This document shows positions 36,641 to 45,550 of a DNA stretch of 64,000 nucleotides, piece after piece. Each line of letters starts with the position of its first letter. Positions within the stretch are counted from its first letter, which is position 1. This DNA comes from a bacterium (GTDB lineage Bacteria; Hinthialibacterota; Hinthialibacteria; H5-UNCL2): the NCBI GenBank assembly GCA_015075175.1, contig JABTUV010000001.1, positions 1,074,501 through 1,138,500 of the forward strand. The letters run 5' to 3'. Under the pieces are notes generated by a model, which saw only the letters and a program-made list of their open reading frames with translations, ran no database searches and was not told the origin of the DNA. The position numbers and the translations under genes were made by a program.

Positions 36641-36793
36641 GTAGGGTCGGTTCCACCCACCAACGCCTTCCTGCCGGTGGTACGTAAGACCCCACCCTGC
36701 GGGCTGCGCAAGAATTGCGCGCCCCCTCCTGCCCCCCGTGTGACGTTCATGCGCAGCACCGGCGTAACACTCGAGAATTCCATCCGTTAATTC

Positions 36794-36809
36794 TGGCACG
36801 AGGCTTGCT
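36794..36809 (+). promoter_or_regulatory. Sigma-54 promoter of the type II secretion operon
   Basis: TGGCACGAGGCTTGCT is a perfect match to the sigma-54 consensus TGGCACG-N4-TTGCW. Transcription should start near 36821, about 65 bases before the ATG of the first gene. Upstream, GTGTGACG (36738-36745) and CGTAACAC (36762-36769) form an inverted repeat about 55-85 bases from the start and could bind an activator. An NtrC-type activator is encoded downstream at 51.6 kb. Confidence 0.85.
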
Positions 36810-36885
36810 CCCATAAGACGGCAGAGCGGAGGACCCGATAGCCTGCCGCTCAATATTTTTACCCCTTGGGGGAGGAGAAGGTACG

Positions 36886-37458
36886 ATGGGCAAATTGATT
36901 CGCAGCAGTGTAGCGGCAGGGTTTGTACTGTTCCTGTGCCTGGCCAGTGGCGTGGCGATGGCACAGGAAGAGGGCCAGCGCGGGCAGCGCGGCCTGCGGG
37001 GCGGCCCGGGCGGCCAGTTCGATCCGCAGCAGATGCGCGAGCGCATGATGGAGAGTATGCGTGAGCAACTCGGCGCCACCGACGAGGCGGAATGGAACGT
37101 GATCCAGCCGCTTCTGTCCAGCGTGGTGGAAAAGCGTTTTGAGACGCAGCGCAATCGGATGCGCATGGGCGCGGGCATGTTCGCCCGCGGCGGGCGCGGC
37201 GGCGGGCCGGCCGGTCCCGGCGGTCCTGGCGGCCCTCGCGGCGGCTTCTTCGGTGAACCCAGCGCCGAGCAGACCGCTCTCGGCAACCTGTTGGAGTCTC
37301 CCAACGCCAAGAGCTCCGACATCAAGAGCGCGCTCAAGAACCTGCGCGACGCGCGCAAGAAGCAGGAAGCCGAGCTGGAGAAGGCCTGCGAGGACCTCAA
37401 GAAGGTCCTCTCCGTCAAGCAGGAAGCCCAGCTGGTACTCATGGGAGTGCTGGACTGA
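36886..37458 (+). CDS. Exported Gly-rich, Spy/CpxP-like helical protein
   Basis: This is the first gene behind the sigma-54 promoter. The 190-residue protein has a signal peptide (GFVLFLCLASGVAMAQ), then a short collagen-like region and a helical segment (MRERMMESMREQLGATDEAE) with WNVIQPLLSSVVEKRFETQR. A second Gly/Pro stretch follows at residues 103-125. It ends with a helical coiled tail (KSALKNLRDARKKQEAELEK) and LVLMGVLD. Helical repeats with L-x-x-x-L-x-x-x-R recall Spy/CpxP-type periplasmic chaperones. Its role in the secretion operon is unknown. It might be a chaperone, pilus-associated protein or substrate. A GGGGGAGGAGAAGG ribosome site precedes the ATG. Confidence 0.6.
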   Translation: MGKLIRSSVAAGFVLFLCLASGVAMAQEEGQRGQRGLRGGPGGQFDPQQMRERMMESMREQLGATDEAEWNVIQPLLSSVVEKRFETQRNRMRMGAGMFARGGRGGGPAGPGGPGGPRGGFFGEPSAEQTALGNLLESPNAKSSDIKSALKNLRDARKKQEAELEKACEDLKKVLSVKQEAQLVLMGVLD

Positions 37459-37535
37459 GGCGCGCCCGTAGTTGCGCAGCGCGCTGCGCGCGGCCTCTGC
37501 CGGCGATAGGGCGAACTTTGCGCGGGGACAGCGAC

Positions 37536-39272
37536 ATGAGGGACGTGGACGGTATCATGCATGATCTTCTGGACAAAATGGTGGCGGCGCGGCAGCTCTC
37601 CTCCGCCGACGCGGTCGCACTGCAACGACAGTGCGCCGCTGGAGAGCTCCCCGCCCCCCAGTCCGAAGAGGATGTCCTGCGCTGGCTGGCGCGGGAATAC
37701 GATCTGCCTTATACCGATCTGGACAACGTCGAGCCGGACCGGGCCCTCTTGTCGCTGTTCCCCGCGCGGGTCCTCTTGAAGGAGGAGATTCTCCCGCTGC
37801 AGAGGGTTAACGGCAGCGTCGAGGTCGCCGTCTCCCGCCTGTTTGCTACCGAAGGGTTGGACACGCTCAAGGCCCTCACGGGCCTCTCGCTCTCGCCCGT
37901 GCTGGCTCCCTCCGGCGCCATCGCCCGTGAGATGAAAAAGCGGCTCGGCGTCGGCGCGGATACGCTGGACACGCTGGAGGAGGAAACCCCCCTGCAAGTC
38001 GTCGACGAGGCGGCCTCCGACGACGCCAACCTGGACGAGGCCGCCGAGGACGCCTCCATCATCCGCTTCGTCAACCAGGTGCTGGCCGACGCCATCGCCC
38101 TGCGCGCCACCGACATCCACCTGGAGCCGTTTGAAGAGGAGTTTCGCATCCGCTACCGGATCGATGGGATGCTCCAAGAGGTGCCCGTGCCGGTGCAGAT
38201 CAAGCGCTTCCAGCCCGCCATCGTGTCGCGCGTGAAGATTCTCTCGCATCTGGACATCGCCGAGAAGCGCTTGCCGCAGGACGGCCGCATCAAGGTGCGG
38301 GTCGAGGGCGCCGAGGTGGATGTGCGCGTCTCCGTCATCCCCATGCTCCACGGCGAGGCCGTGGTCATGCGTCTCCTGCGCCAGGGCACGACGCTTTTGG
38401 GACTCTCCGAACTGCGCATGGCCGAGCGCGAGGCCCGCATCTTCCGCCGCATTCTCTCCTTGCCGCACGGCATCGTGCTCGTCACCGGCCCCACCGGCAG
38501 CGGCAAGACCACCACCCTTTATTCGGCGCTCTCCGAGATCAACGACGCGGTCCGCAAGATCATCACCATCGAGGACCCGATCGAGTACCACATGCACGGC
38601 GTCAACCAGATTCAAGTGTCGGAGAAGGCGGGGCTTACGTTCGCCCGCGGTCTGCGCTCGATCCTCCGGCACGACCCGGACGTGGTGCTGGTGGGGGAAA
38701 TCCGCGACTCGGAGACGGCGCAAATCGCCGTGCAGGCGTCGCTGACGGGACACCTGGTGTTTTCGACGCTGCACACCAACGACGCGCCGGGGGCGCTGAC
38801 GCGCCTCGTGGACATGGGAGTCGAGCCGTACCTGGTCGCCTCCTCGCTGGAGGCGGTGCTGGCGCAGCGGCTGGTGCGGGTGCTTTGCCCGCGCTGCAAG
38901 GTCGAGGAGACTTCGCAAAAGGCGCTGGCCTTCCGCGCCGAACTGGGCCTGCCCGAGGACCGGCCCATCTATCGCGCCGTGGGCTGCCCCGCCTGCCGGC
39001 ATACCGGCTTTCACGGACGCCGCGCGGTCTTTGAATTGATGGACATGAACGACGAAATCCGCTCCATGGTTCTGCATTCATGCTCCTCGGGCGAGATTCG
39101 CGCCGTGGCGCGCAAGACCGGCATGAAGTCGCTGTGCGAGGACGGCTGGCGGATCGTGGCGGAAGGCGAGACCACCCTGGAGGAGGTGCTGCGGGTGACC
39201 CGCAGCGACCGCTCCGACGGGGCCTCGCGCCTGGCGGAGGACGCGCAGATTTCCACCACGGAGAGCGCGTAA
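37536..39272 (+). CDS. gspE: Type II secretion ATPase GspE
   Basis: GspE is the hexameric cytoplasmic motor that drives pseudopilus assembly. From ATG 37536 it has 578 residues. An N-terminal GspE/PilB domain (LREDVLRWLAREYDLPYTDL-like segment) is followed by IRFVNQVLADAIALRATDIH. It also carries Walker A GPTGSGKTTTLYSALS, the Asp box TIEDPIEY, Walker B ILRHDPDVVLVGEIRDSETA and a His box STLHTNDA. A zinc tetracysteine motif is seen as LCPRCKVEE ... GCPACRHTG. All motifs are intact. An upstream TTG at 37518 is a less likely start. Confidence 0.97.
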   Translation: MRDVDGIMHDLLDKMVAARQLSSADAVALQRQCAAGELPAPQSEEDVLRWLAREYDLPYTDLDNVEPDRALLSLFPARVLLKEEILPLQRVNGSVEVAVSRLFATEGLDTLKALTGLSLSPVLAPSGAIAREMKKRLGVGADTLDTLEEETPLQVVDEAASDDANLDEAAEDASIIRFVNQVLADAIALRATDIHLEPFEEEFRIRYRIDGMLQEVPVPVQIKRFQPAIVSRVKILSHLDIAEKRLPQDGRIKVRVEGAEVDVRVSVIPMLHGEAVVMRLLRQGTTLLGLSELRMAEREARIFRRILSLPHGIVLVTGPTGSGKTTTLYSALSEINDAVRKIITIEDPIEYHMHGVNQIQVSEKAGLTFARGLRSILRHDPDVVLVGEIRDSETAQIAVQASLTGHLVFSTLHTNDAPGALTRLVDMGVEPYLVASSLEAVLAQRLVRVLCPRCKVEETSQKALAFRAELGLPEDRPIYRAVGCPACRHTGFHGRRAVFELMDMNDEIRSMVLHSCSSGEIRAVARKTGMKSLCEDGWRIVAEGETTLEEVLRVTRSDRSDGASRLAEDAQISTTESA

Positions 39273-39278
39273 CCCCCC

Positions 39279-40503
39279 ATGTCGCAGTTCCGTTATCGCG
39301 CGCTGCAAGCGGATGGAGGAATCGCCGAGGGGGCGCTGGATGCGCCCGGCCGGCATGAGGCGATGCGGCTACTGGAGGCGCGCGGCCTGCGTCCGGTGGG
39401 ACTCTTTGAGGCCGGCGAAGCCGCCCCCGACCGCGCCGCGCCCCAACCCGAGGTCGCAAAAAAGAAAATCCCCCGCCGCGTGGTCGAGGACTTCACGCGG
39501 CAACTCTCCAGCCTCCTGTCGGCGGGCATTCCCCTCGCCCGGGCGTTGCGCATTCTCTCCAAGGAGGCCGCCAGTCCCGCCGCCGGCGCCACCTGGCGCG
39601 CCGTCCACGACCGCGTGGTCGATGGCGCCGCCCTCGCCGACGCCCTGACTCAATTCCCCTGAGACCTTTCCCCGCGTCTACGTCGCCATGGTCGCCGCCG
39701 GCGAAAGCGGCGGATTCCTGGACGTGGTGCTCAACCAGATCGCCGATTTCCAGATGCGCGAACGCGAACTTCGCTCCCGCATCATCTCCGCCATGATCTA
39801 CCCCGCGGTCCTCCTGTGTCTCGCCGTGGCCGTTCTTGTTTTTCTCCTGACGTTCTTCATTCCGCGTTTTCAGGCGATCTTTGCCGGATTCGGCGCGCAG
39901 TTGCCCCTGATTACACGCATCATTCTCTCCGCCAGCGAGGTTGCGCGGCACTACGGCGTGCTGGTCGTGCTCGTGCTCGTGGTGGGAGGGTTTCTGGCGC
40001 GGCGGGTGCTGGAGACGGAGCGGGGGCGGCGCGCCTGGGAGAGCCTCATCCTGCGCCTGCCCACCTTCGGCAGGCTTTCCGCCCGCTTCGCCATGACCCG
40101 CTTCTGCCGCATGTTGGGGACCTTGATCGGCGCGGGCGTGCCGCTGGTCAACTCGCTTTCCGTCGCCCGCCGCTCCCTGGGCAACCAGATTCTCGTCGAC
40201 GCCGTCACCGCCAGCATCGACCGCGTCAAGGAAGGCGAGTCGCTGGCCGCCAGCCTCGCCGACACGCCTACCCTCTTTCCCGGCTCCATGATCGAGATGA
40301 TCTCCGTAGCCGAAGAGACGGGACGGCTGGACAGCGAACTGGTGCGCCTGGCCGACGCCGCCGACTCGGACCTGGACCGCCAACTGCGTATGGCCGTCGC
40401 CCTGGCCGAGCCGGTCATGCTGTTCCTTCTGGCCGGTTTCATCGGAACCATTTTCATCGGCATGGTCATGCCCATTTTCTCTTTGCAGGACTATATCAAG
40501 TAA
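39279..40503 (+). CDS. gspF: Type II secretion inner-membrane platform GspF, one frame break
   Basis: GspF is the polytopic platform contacting GspE and GspL. The N-terminal half (MSQFRYRALQADGGIAEGAL, then RRVVEDFTRQLSSLLSAGIP, LARALRIL) ends at a stop at 39660-39662. A single extra base there (CCC-T-GAG) breaks TQFP-ETFPRVYVAMVAAGE. The rest reads on to 40503 with LLCLAVAVLVFLLTFFIPRF, GTLIGAGVPLVNSLSVARRS and EPVMLFLLAGFIGTIFIGMV. The two halves are the two T2SF domains, about 407 residues together, the usual length. Very probably one functional gene. Confidence 0.93.
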
Positions 40504-40520
40504 TTCCTGGAGGTGATGCC

Positions 40521-41018
40521 ATGAGAATAACATGTTCGCAGCCGCGCCGCCGCCAATTTGAGCGGGTGGGTCGGGCACTCTTGCCTGACAAGCCGGGTCA
40601 GGCGACCCGGCCTATCCGCGCGGGCTTCACGCTGGTCGAACTCTTGCTCGTACTCCTGATCCTGGCGGTGCTTGCGGCCATCGTCGTGCCCAAGTTCGTG
40701 GGCCGCAGCGAGCAGGCGCGCATCACCGCTGCGCAGACGCAACTGGCCATGTTCGAGTCCCAGCTGGACGCCTTCGAGGTGGACAACGGGTACTATCCCA
40801 AAGGCTCGGACGGCCTCTTGCAGTTGGTCGAGGAGCCGCGCGACGCCAAAAACTGGCGCGGCCCCTACTAGAAGGAGATTCCCCTCGATCCCTGGGGCAA
40901 CGCTTACGTCTACGAGTATCCCGGCCGGCACAACGAACGCGGCTACGACCTCATGTCGCTGGGACCGGACGGCCGCGCGGGCACGGAAGACGACATCTGC
41001 AACTGGAGGACGAAGTAA
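40521..41018 (+). CDS. gspG: Major pseudopilin GspG, with in-frame TAG
   Basis: GspG is the main pseudopilus subunit. The prepilin site is [19 protein letters not shown] with Glu5, preceded by an unusually long leader of 35 residues. The mature domain ends [13 protein letters not shown], then an in-frame TAG (40869-40871), then [18 protein letters not shown] and the C-terminal [17 protein letters not shown], with no frame change. That C-terminal GspG calcium-loop signature after the stop shows the TAG interrupts a real gene, probably from one base change (TTG to TAG). The leader includes repeat-like sequence (GGTCAGGCGACCCGG). Confidence 0.92.
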
Positions 41019-41022
41019 ACCC

Positions 41023-41502
41023 ATGAAGTCGCCTTCCCGTCGTCGCGGGCTGACCATGATCGAGCTCTTGATCGTGATGGCGCTGCTCACCATGGTCATG
41101 GCGCTGTCCCTGCCGCGCCTTTCGCGCTTTATGGGCGGGCGCGCGCTGACCGAGGAGACGCGCCGCTTCATCGCCCTGTCCCGCTATGCGCGCAGCCAGG
41201 CGATTACCCTGGGCGTGCCCATGCAACTGTGGTTGGACGCCGAGAACGGCCGCTATGGGCTTTCTCCTCTCTCCGGTTACGAGGATGCCGACGACCGCCC
41301 CGTCACCTTTGGACTGGGCGAGGACCTGCGCCTCCAGTTGCTCGACGGCCTCGCCGACAAGTCCGGCATGGCGTACCTGACCTATTGGCCGGACGGGCGA
41401 CTGGACGAGTCCGGGCCGCAGCGGATTCTCATCTGGAAGGGCGACGAAGAGGTCGTCCTGATCACGCGCTCGGGACGCGATTTCGAGGTCAGGGCGGAGT
41501 AA
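41023..41502 (+). CDS. gspH: Minor pseudopilin GspH
   Basis: The 159-residue protein has a short basic leader MKSPSRRRG and the prepilin helix LTMIELLIVMALLTMVMALS with Glu5. A GspH-type beta domain follows with IALSRYARSQAITLGVPMQL and VVLITRSGRDFEVRAE at the end. GspH is a minor pseudopilin near the tip of the pseudopilus. It starts five bases after gspG ends. The frame is clean, and length is normal for the family. Confidence 0.87.
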   Translation: MKSPSRRRGLTMIELLIVMALLTMVMALSLPRLSRFMGGRALTEETRRFIALSRYARSQAITLGVPMQLWLDAENGRYGLSPLSGYEDADDRPVTFGLGEDLRLQLLDGLADKSGMAYLTYWPDGRLDESGPQRILIWKGDEEVVLITRSGRDFEVRAE

Positions 41503-41504
41503 CC

Positions 41505-41912
41505 ATGAAGCGGCGCGGCGCATTTACGTTTGCGGAGACGCTGGCGGCGATGGCGTTCGCCGCCTTCGTCGTGCCCGTGGCCATTCACGCGGTCGTCATC
41601 GCCAATCGGGCCGGCGTGGCCGCCGAGCGCAAGCGCGTGGCCGCCGACCTGGCCCGGCATTGCCTGACCGACATCGTGGTAGGCGGCGATTGGCGCGATG
41701 CCGACAAGCGCGGCGATTTCGGCGAGGACCGGCCCGGCTACCGCTGGCAGCTCTCTGACCAGGCCTGGAGCGAGGACGCCATGCGCGAGATTACCGTCGA
41801 GGTGTTTTACACCGTGCAGGACCGCGAGTATCGCGTCGCGCTCGCCACCCTCGTGCCCGAGACGGAGGAGACGGTCTCCAGCTCCTCCGCGGAAGGGACG
41901 GCGGCGCCATGA
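41505..41912 (+). CDS. gspI: Minor pseudopilin GspI
   Basis: The 135-residue protein starts MKRRGAFTFAETLAAMAFAA, so the leader is just five residues before the FTFAE-type prepilin site. The mature part includes ERKRVAADLARHCLTDIVVG and a VYTVQDREYRVALATL-like C-terminal strand. GspI forms the tip complex with GspJ and GspK. Its stop overlaps the gspJ start by four bases. No anomaly in the frame is seen. Confidence 0.85.
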   Translation: MKRRGAFTFAETLAAMAFAAFVVPVAIHAVVIANRAGVAAERKRVAADLARHCLTDIVVGGDWRDADKRGDFGEDRPGYRWQLSDQAWSEDAMREITVEVFYTVQDREYRVALATLVPETEETVSSSSAEGTAAP

Positions 41913-42753
41913 CGCGGGCGGTAGGCGCCGTCTCAGGAAAGATTGCAGCGTGCGGCCGTGCTCTCGATACGCGGCCCGAAGGTGCATCTCGGTACGATGC
42001 GCTCCCTCGTCGGGCCGCCCGCGAGGACGTCAGTCTTGTTCTTCTCTCAACCCTTCTTTTTTGCCAGCTTGCGCAGGAGGCTTCACGCTCTTGGAACTCT
42101 TGATCTCCAGCGTCATGGTCGCCATCCTCGTGGCCGCGCTGTATCCCGTCTTTCGCGGCGTGGTGCAGATGGAGAACACCACGACCGACATGCTGGCGGC
42201 GGGCCGTCCCCTCGCCGACCTGGCGTTGCCGCTGCGTTTGGACCTGGAGAACGCCGTCGCGCCCGGCGGCCTTCTGGCCGGTCCGCTGCTCTCCGAGAAA
42301 AACGAGGAGGCCCGCGCCCGCCGCGACCGGCTGGAAATCTATACCACCTCCGCGCGCATCTCCGACAGCAGTCCCTGGGGCGAAATCTGCAAGGTCGAGT
42401 ACACCCTGGAAGAGCCGGAAACCGGCGGCCGCGACGCGGGCAGGGAACTCATTCGCACCGTGACCCGCAACCTGCTGGCTTCCAGCGATTCGACTCCCAC
42501 GGCGTACCTGCTCATCGACGGCGTGGAGTCGCTGGCCTTCTCGTTCTTTGACGGCGAGACCTGGCAGGACAGCTGGGACGCCACCAGTGCGGACACGGTG
42601 ATGCCGGAGGCGATCCGCGTGGACATCACATTCGTTGCCGCAGAGGCTGGCCGGCGCCAGCGGCCGCCCCTGTCGTGGACGTTCGAGATCGCCGCGCAGC
42701 CGGTCAGCACGCCGACAGCCGCGTCCAGCCAGGGCGGGGGAGGGGGACGGTGA
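41909..42753 (+). CDS. gspJ: Minor pseudopilin GspJ, with long disrupted leader
   Basis: The ATG at 41909 overlaps the gspI stop. The prepilin motif GGFTLLELLISSVMVAILVA only appears near 42085 in another frame, so about 175 bases separate the start from the cleavage site. This segment contains CTCTCGATACGCGGCCCGAA and GGTACGATGCG stretches like the dispersed GTATCGAG repeats, and a frame break. After the prepilin helix the protein is clean and ends in a Ser/Gly-rich tail (SSQGGGGGR). Domain content (RGVVQMENTTTDMLAAGRPL ... GVESLAFSFFDGETWQDSWD) is typical GspJ. Confidence 0.85.
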
Positions 42754-44129
42754 TGAAAGCGTCTTCCGTGCCCGCCAAGAGCAGGCTCAAGCCTGTACTC
42801 CGGCATCGACGCGCGCGCGGCGCGGTCCTCGTGATCGTGATGTGGATCGCCCTGGGATTGGTGAGCGTGGCGCTGCTTTTCGGCGGGTCGATGATGCTGG
42901 AGTATCGCGCGGCGGACAACGCGGTTGCGGCACGGCAGGCCGAGACCGCGGCCGCGGGGGCCGCCCGCTACGTGCGCTTCTTGCTCTCCGACCTTACCAC
43001 CCCGGGCGAGCCCCTGGACGCCGCCGACTACTCCGCCGAGGCCGTCCCCGTGGGCGAGGCCCGCTTCTGGCTGGTGGGCCGCGATCCCAACGAGGACCCC
43101 GACGAGCACCCGCGTTTCGGCCTCGTGGACGAAGCCGGCAAGCTCAACCTCAATACCGCCACCCGCGAGATGCTCGAGCTTCTGCCCCGCATGACCGCGG
43201 AACTGGCCGCCGCCATCGTGGATTGGCGCGACGAGGACGACGACCTCTCCCCCGACGGCGCCGAGTCGGAGACCTATCTCAAACTCGACCCGCCCTACAA
43301 CTGCAAGAACGCCCCCTTCGAGAGCGTGGATGAACTGCGCCTCGTTTACGGTGCGGACCTGGAGATTCTCTACGGCGAAGACACCAACCGCAACGGCGTC
43401 CTGGACCCCAACGAGGATGACGGCGACGCCAGCCCGCCCAGCGACAACGCCGACGGGCGGCTGGATGCGGGCATCTGCGAGTATCTGACGGTGTACAGCC
43501 GGCAGTCCAACACGCAGGCGGACGGCACGCCACGCGTCAATATCAACGGCGGCCGGCGGCAGATTGAAGAGGTCCTGGTGGAGGCGCTGGGCGAGACGCG
43601 TACCGCCGAGATCATGCCACTGCTCGGCCCCGGCGGGCAGTTCAGGAGCCTCCTGGAGTTCTACTATCGCGGCCAGATCACCCTGGACGAGGCGGCGCTC
43701 CTGGAGGACGTGCTCACCGTGTCCGACGGTGATGAAATCCGCGGGTTGGTCAATATCATCACGGCGCCCGAACCGGTCCTCCTGTGCCTGCCCGGGATCG
43801 GCGAGGAGGGCGCGCCCGCGGTCATCGCCTATCGCCAGAATAAGACCGCCGACGAGCTGGCCACGGTCGCCTGGCTGCTTGCGGCGCTCGCGCCTGAGCG
43901 GGCGCTGGAGGCAGGCCCGTATATTACCGTCAAGAGCTACCAGTGGACGGCCGACGTGGCCGCGACAGGCCGCAATGGGCGCGGCCTGGCGCGCATCCAG
44001 TGGGTCTTCGACCTCGCCGGCGGGCAACCAACCACGCTCTATCGGCGCGACCTTTCCCATCTCGGCTGGCCGCTGGGCGTGGACCTGCGCGCGACCTTGA
44101 CCGCAGAAGCACGGGAGGAGCAGCGATGA
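42753..44129 (+). CDS. gspK: Minor pseudopilin GspK
   Basis: GspK is the large minor pseudopilin at the pseudopilus tip. The 458-residue protein has a hydrophobic helix VLVIVMWIALGLVSVALLFG after a leader of 20-25 residues. FGLVDEAGKLNLNTATREML follows (the GspK linker), with two helix-hairpin-helix-like repeats (SVDELRLVYGADLEILYGED; LCLPGIGEEGAPAVIAYRQN). The leader carries CAGGCTCAAGCCTGTACTCC, a member of the dispersed repeat seen at 23.1 kb, so repeat DNA has entered the coding leader. Start and stop overlap the neighbouring genes. Confidence 0.93.
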   Translation: MKASSVPAKSRLKPVLRHRRARGAVLVIVMWIALGLVSVALLFGGSMMLEYRAADNAVAARQAETAAAGAARYVRFLLSDLTTPGEPLDAADYSAEAVPVGEARFWLVGRDPNEDPDEHPRFGLVDEAGKLNLNTATREMLELLPRMTAELAAAIVDWRDEDDDLSPDGAESETYLKLDPPYNCKNAPFESVDELRLVYGADLEILYGEDTNRNGVLDPNEDDGDASPPSDNADGRLDAGICEYLTVYSRQSNTQADGTPRVNINGGRRQIEEVLVEALGETRTAEIMPLLGPGGQFRSLLEFYYRGQITLDEAALLEDVLTVSDGDEIRGLVNIITAPEPVLLCLPGIGEEGAPAVIAYRQNKTADELATVAWLLAALAPERALEAGPYITVKSYQWTADVAATGRNGRGLARIQWVFDLAGGQPTTLYRRDLSHLGWPLGVDLRATLTAEAREEQR

Positions 44130-45550
44130 AAGCCGGATCCCTGCGTTCGGGTGCGCTTTTGGGACTGTCGCTGGAGCCGGGCAAGCTCTCCTGCGCCATG
44201 GTCCAAGTCAGAGGCGGCCGGGCGCAGGTGAAGAAAACGCTGGAGGCGCCCCTGGCGCTGGACCCGCTCTCGGATGATCCGGCGCTGGTGGGACGGGAGA
44301 TTCGCAATCGCCTCTCGGCGGCAGGCATCCGGGCGCGGCGCTGCGCGCTGGCCCTGCCCGCCCGCTGGGTCCTCACCCTACGCACCCCCCTGCCTGCCCT
44401 GGCGCCCGCCGACGAGGCCAACTACCTGGCCCTCGCGGCCGAGCGCGGATTCCCCTACGCGCCCAAAGACCTCTTCTGGGCGGTGTCGCGCTTCTCGCCC
44501 GCCAAGGGCGAGCTGGAGGCCACGCTGGTCGCCATTCCCGCCAACCACCTGGCCGTCATCGAGCGCGTGCTGCGGGCGGCGCGGCTCAAGCCGGTAACCA
44601 TCACCGTGGGCGCCACGTTGCTCCTGCCGCCCCTGGACGACGGCGGCGGCCATGCAGTTGCGCTGGTCCTTTCCGAGACGGCGCTGGACCTGGCGGTCGG
44701 CGCCGGCGGCGGGCTGGTGGCCCTGCGTGCGCTGGGCGTCGAGCACGCGGGCATCGGCGAGGCCGCCCCCAGCGTGGACGCCATCGTGCGCGAATTGCGC
44801 ATCACCCTGGGCCAGGCGCCGACCGACCTGCGCGAGCGCATCGACACCCTCTACCTTTGCGGTTCGCCCGCCATCGTAGACGACCTGGGGGACGCCTTGC
44901 GGGCGGGTGTGGCCCGATTGGGATTGACGTTGAATGTGGGCGCTCCACCCGTCGCCGACGGGCAGGCGTGGAGCCGCGAGCCGGTCGCGCCGACGGCGGC
45001 CGCGGCCGCCGCCCAATATCTCCTGGGCCGGCCGCCCCTGATCGCACAGCTGCCTCCCCGCCCCAGCCGCCACGCCCACTGGACCGGCCGCCTCTCGACC
45101 CGCTCGACCGTGTTCTGGGCAGGCGCCGCCGCCGCCCTGGCCGTGGTCGCAGGGCTGGCCTTCTTCGTCCAGCATTGGCGCCTCTCCCGCCTGGAACGCC
45201 AGTGGAGCGCCATCGCCCCTCAAGCGGAAAAACTTGGCGCCCTACAGGAAACCATGCGCCAGGTCCGCCCCTGGTTCGACGATTCCGCTCCCAGCCTCGT
45301 CGCTTTGTCGGCTCTTACCGAAGCCTTTCCCCAGACGGGCGAGGTTTGGACCAAGACCGTCTCCATCAAGGGTTCGGTCGTAACCTGCGAAGGCAACGCC
45401 CGGAGCAACGACGCCTGGCTGGGGATGCTGGCGCGCCTGCAGGCAACCGCGGGCGTCCAGGACTTGCAGGTGCGCGAGGTGCGCGGGGATTCGCCCCTGC
45501 AATTCAAGTTCAGCTTTCGCTGGAGTCCGGGGGACGAGCATGGAGCTTAA
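44126..45550 (+). CDS. gspL: GspL-like assembly protein (PilM-PilN-type fusion)
   Basis: GspL links the ATPase to the inner-membrane platform. The N-terminal 300 residues have an actin-like fold (GALLGLSLEPGKLSCAMVQV; RIDTLYLCGSPAIVDDLGDA). A membrane helix (STVFWAGAAAALAVVAGLAF) at about residues 330-350 follows. The periplasmic ferredoxin-like part begins after RLSRLERQWSAIAPQAEKLG and ends LQFKFSFRWSPGDEHGA. Length (475 aa) is near that of GspL. It starts at ATG 44126, overlapping gspK, and overlaps gspM by 11 bases. Confidence 0.88.
   Translation: MKAGSLRSGALLGLSLEPGKLSCAMVQVRGGRAQVKKTLEAPLALDPLSDDPALVGREIRNRLSAAGIRARRCALALPARWVLTLRTPLPALAPADEANYLALAAERGFPYAPKDLFWAVSRFSPAKGELEATLVAIPANHLAVIERVLRAARLKPVTITVGATLLLPPLDDGGGHAVALVLSETALDLAVGAGGGLVALRALGVEHAGIGEAAPSVDAIVRELRITLGQAPTDLRERIDTLYLCGSPAIVDDLGDALRAGVARLGLTLNVGAPPVADGQAWSREPVAPTAAAAAAQYLLGRPPLIAQLPPRPSRHAHWTGRLSTRSTVFWAGAAAALAVVAGLAFFVQHWRLSRLERQWSAIAPQAEKLGALQETMRQVRPWFDDSAPSLVALSALTEAFPQTGEVWTKTVSIKGSVVTCEGNARSNDAWLGMLARLQATAGVQDLQVREVRGDSPLQFKFSFRWSPGDEHGA

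Noticed and set aside
36747-39077. 776-codon open frame on the minus strand over the Gly-rich gene and gspE
   Set aside because: Antisense shadow of gspE and of the sigma-54 promoter region. No family features.
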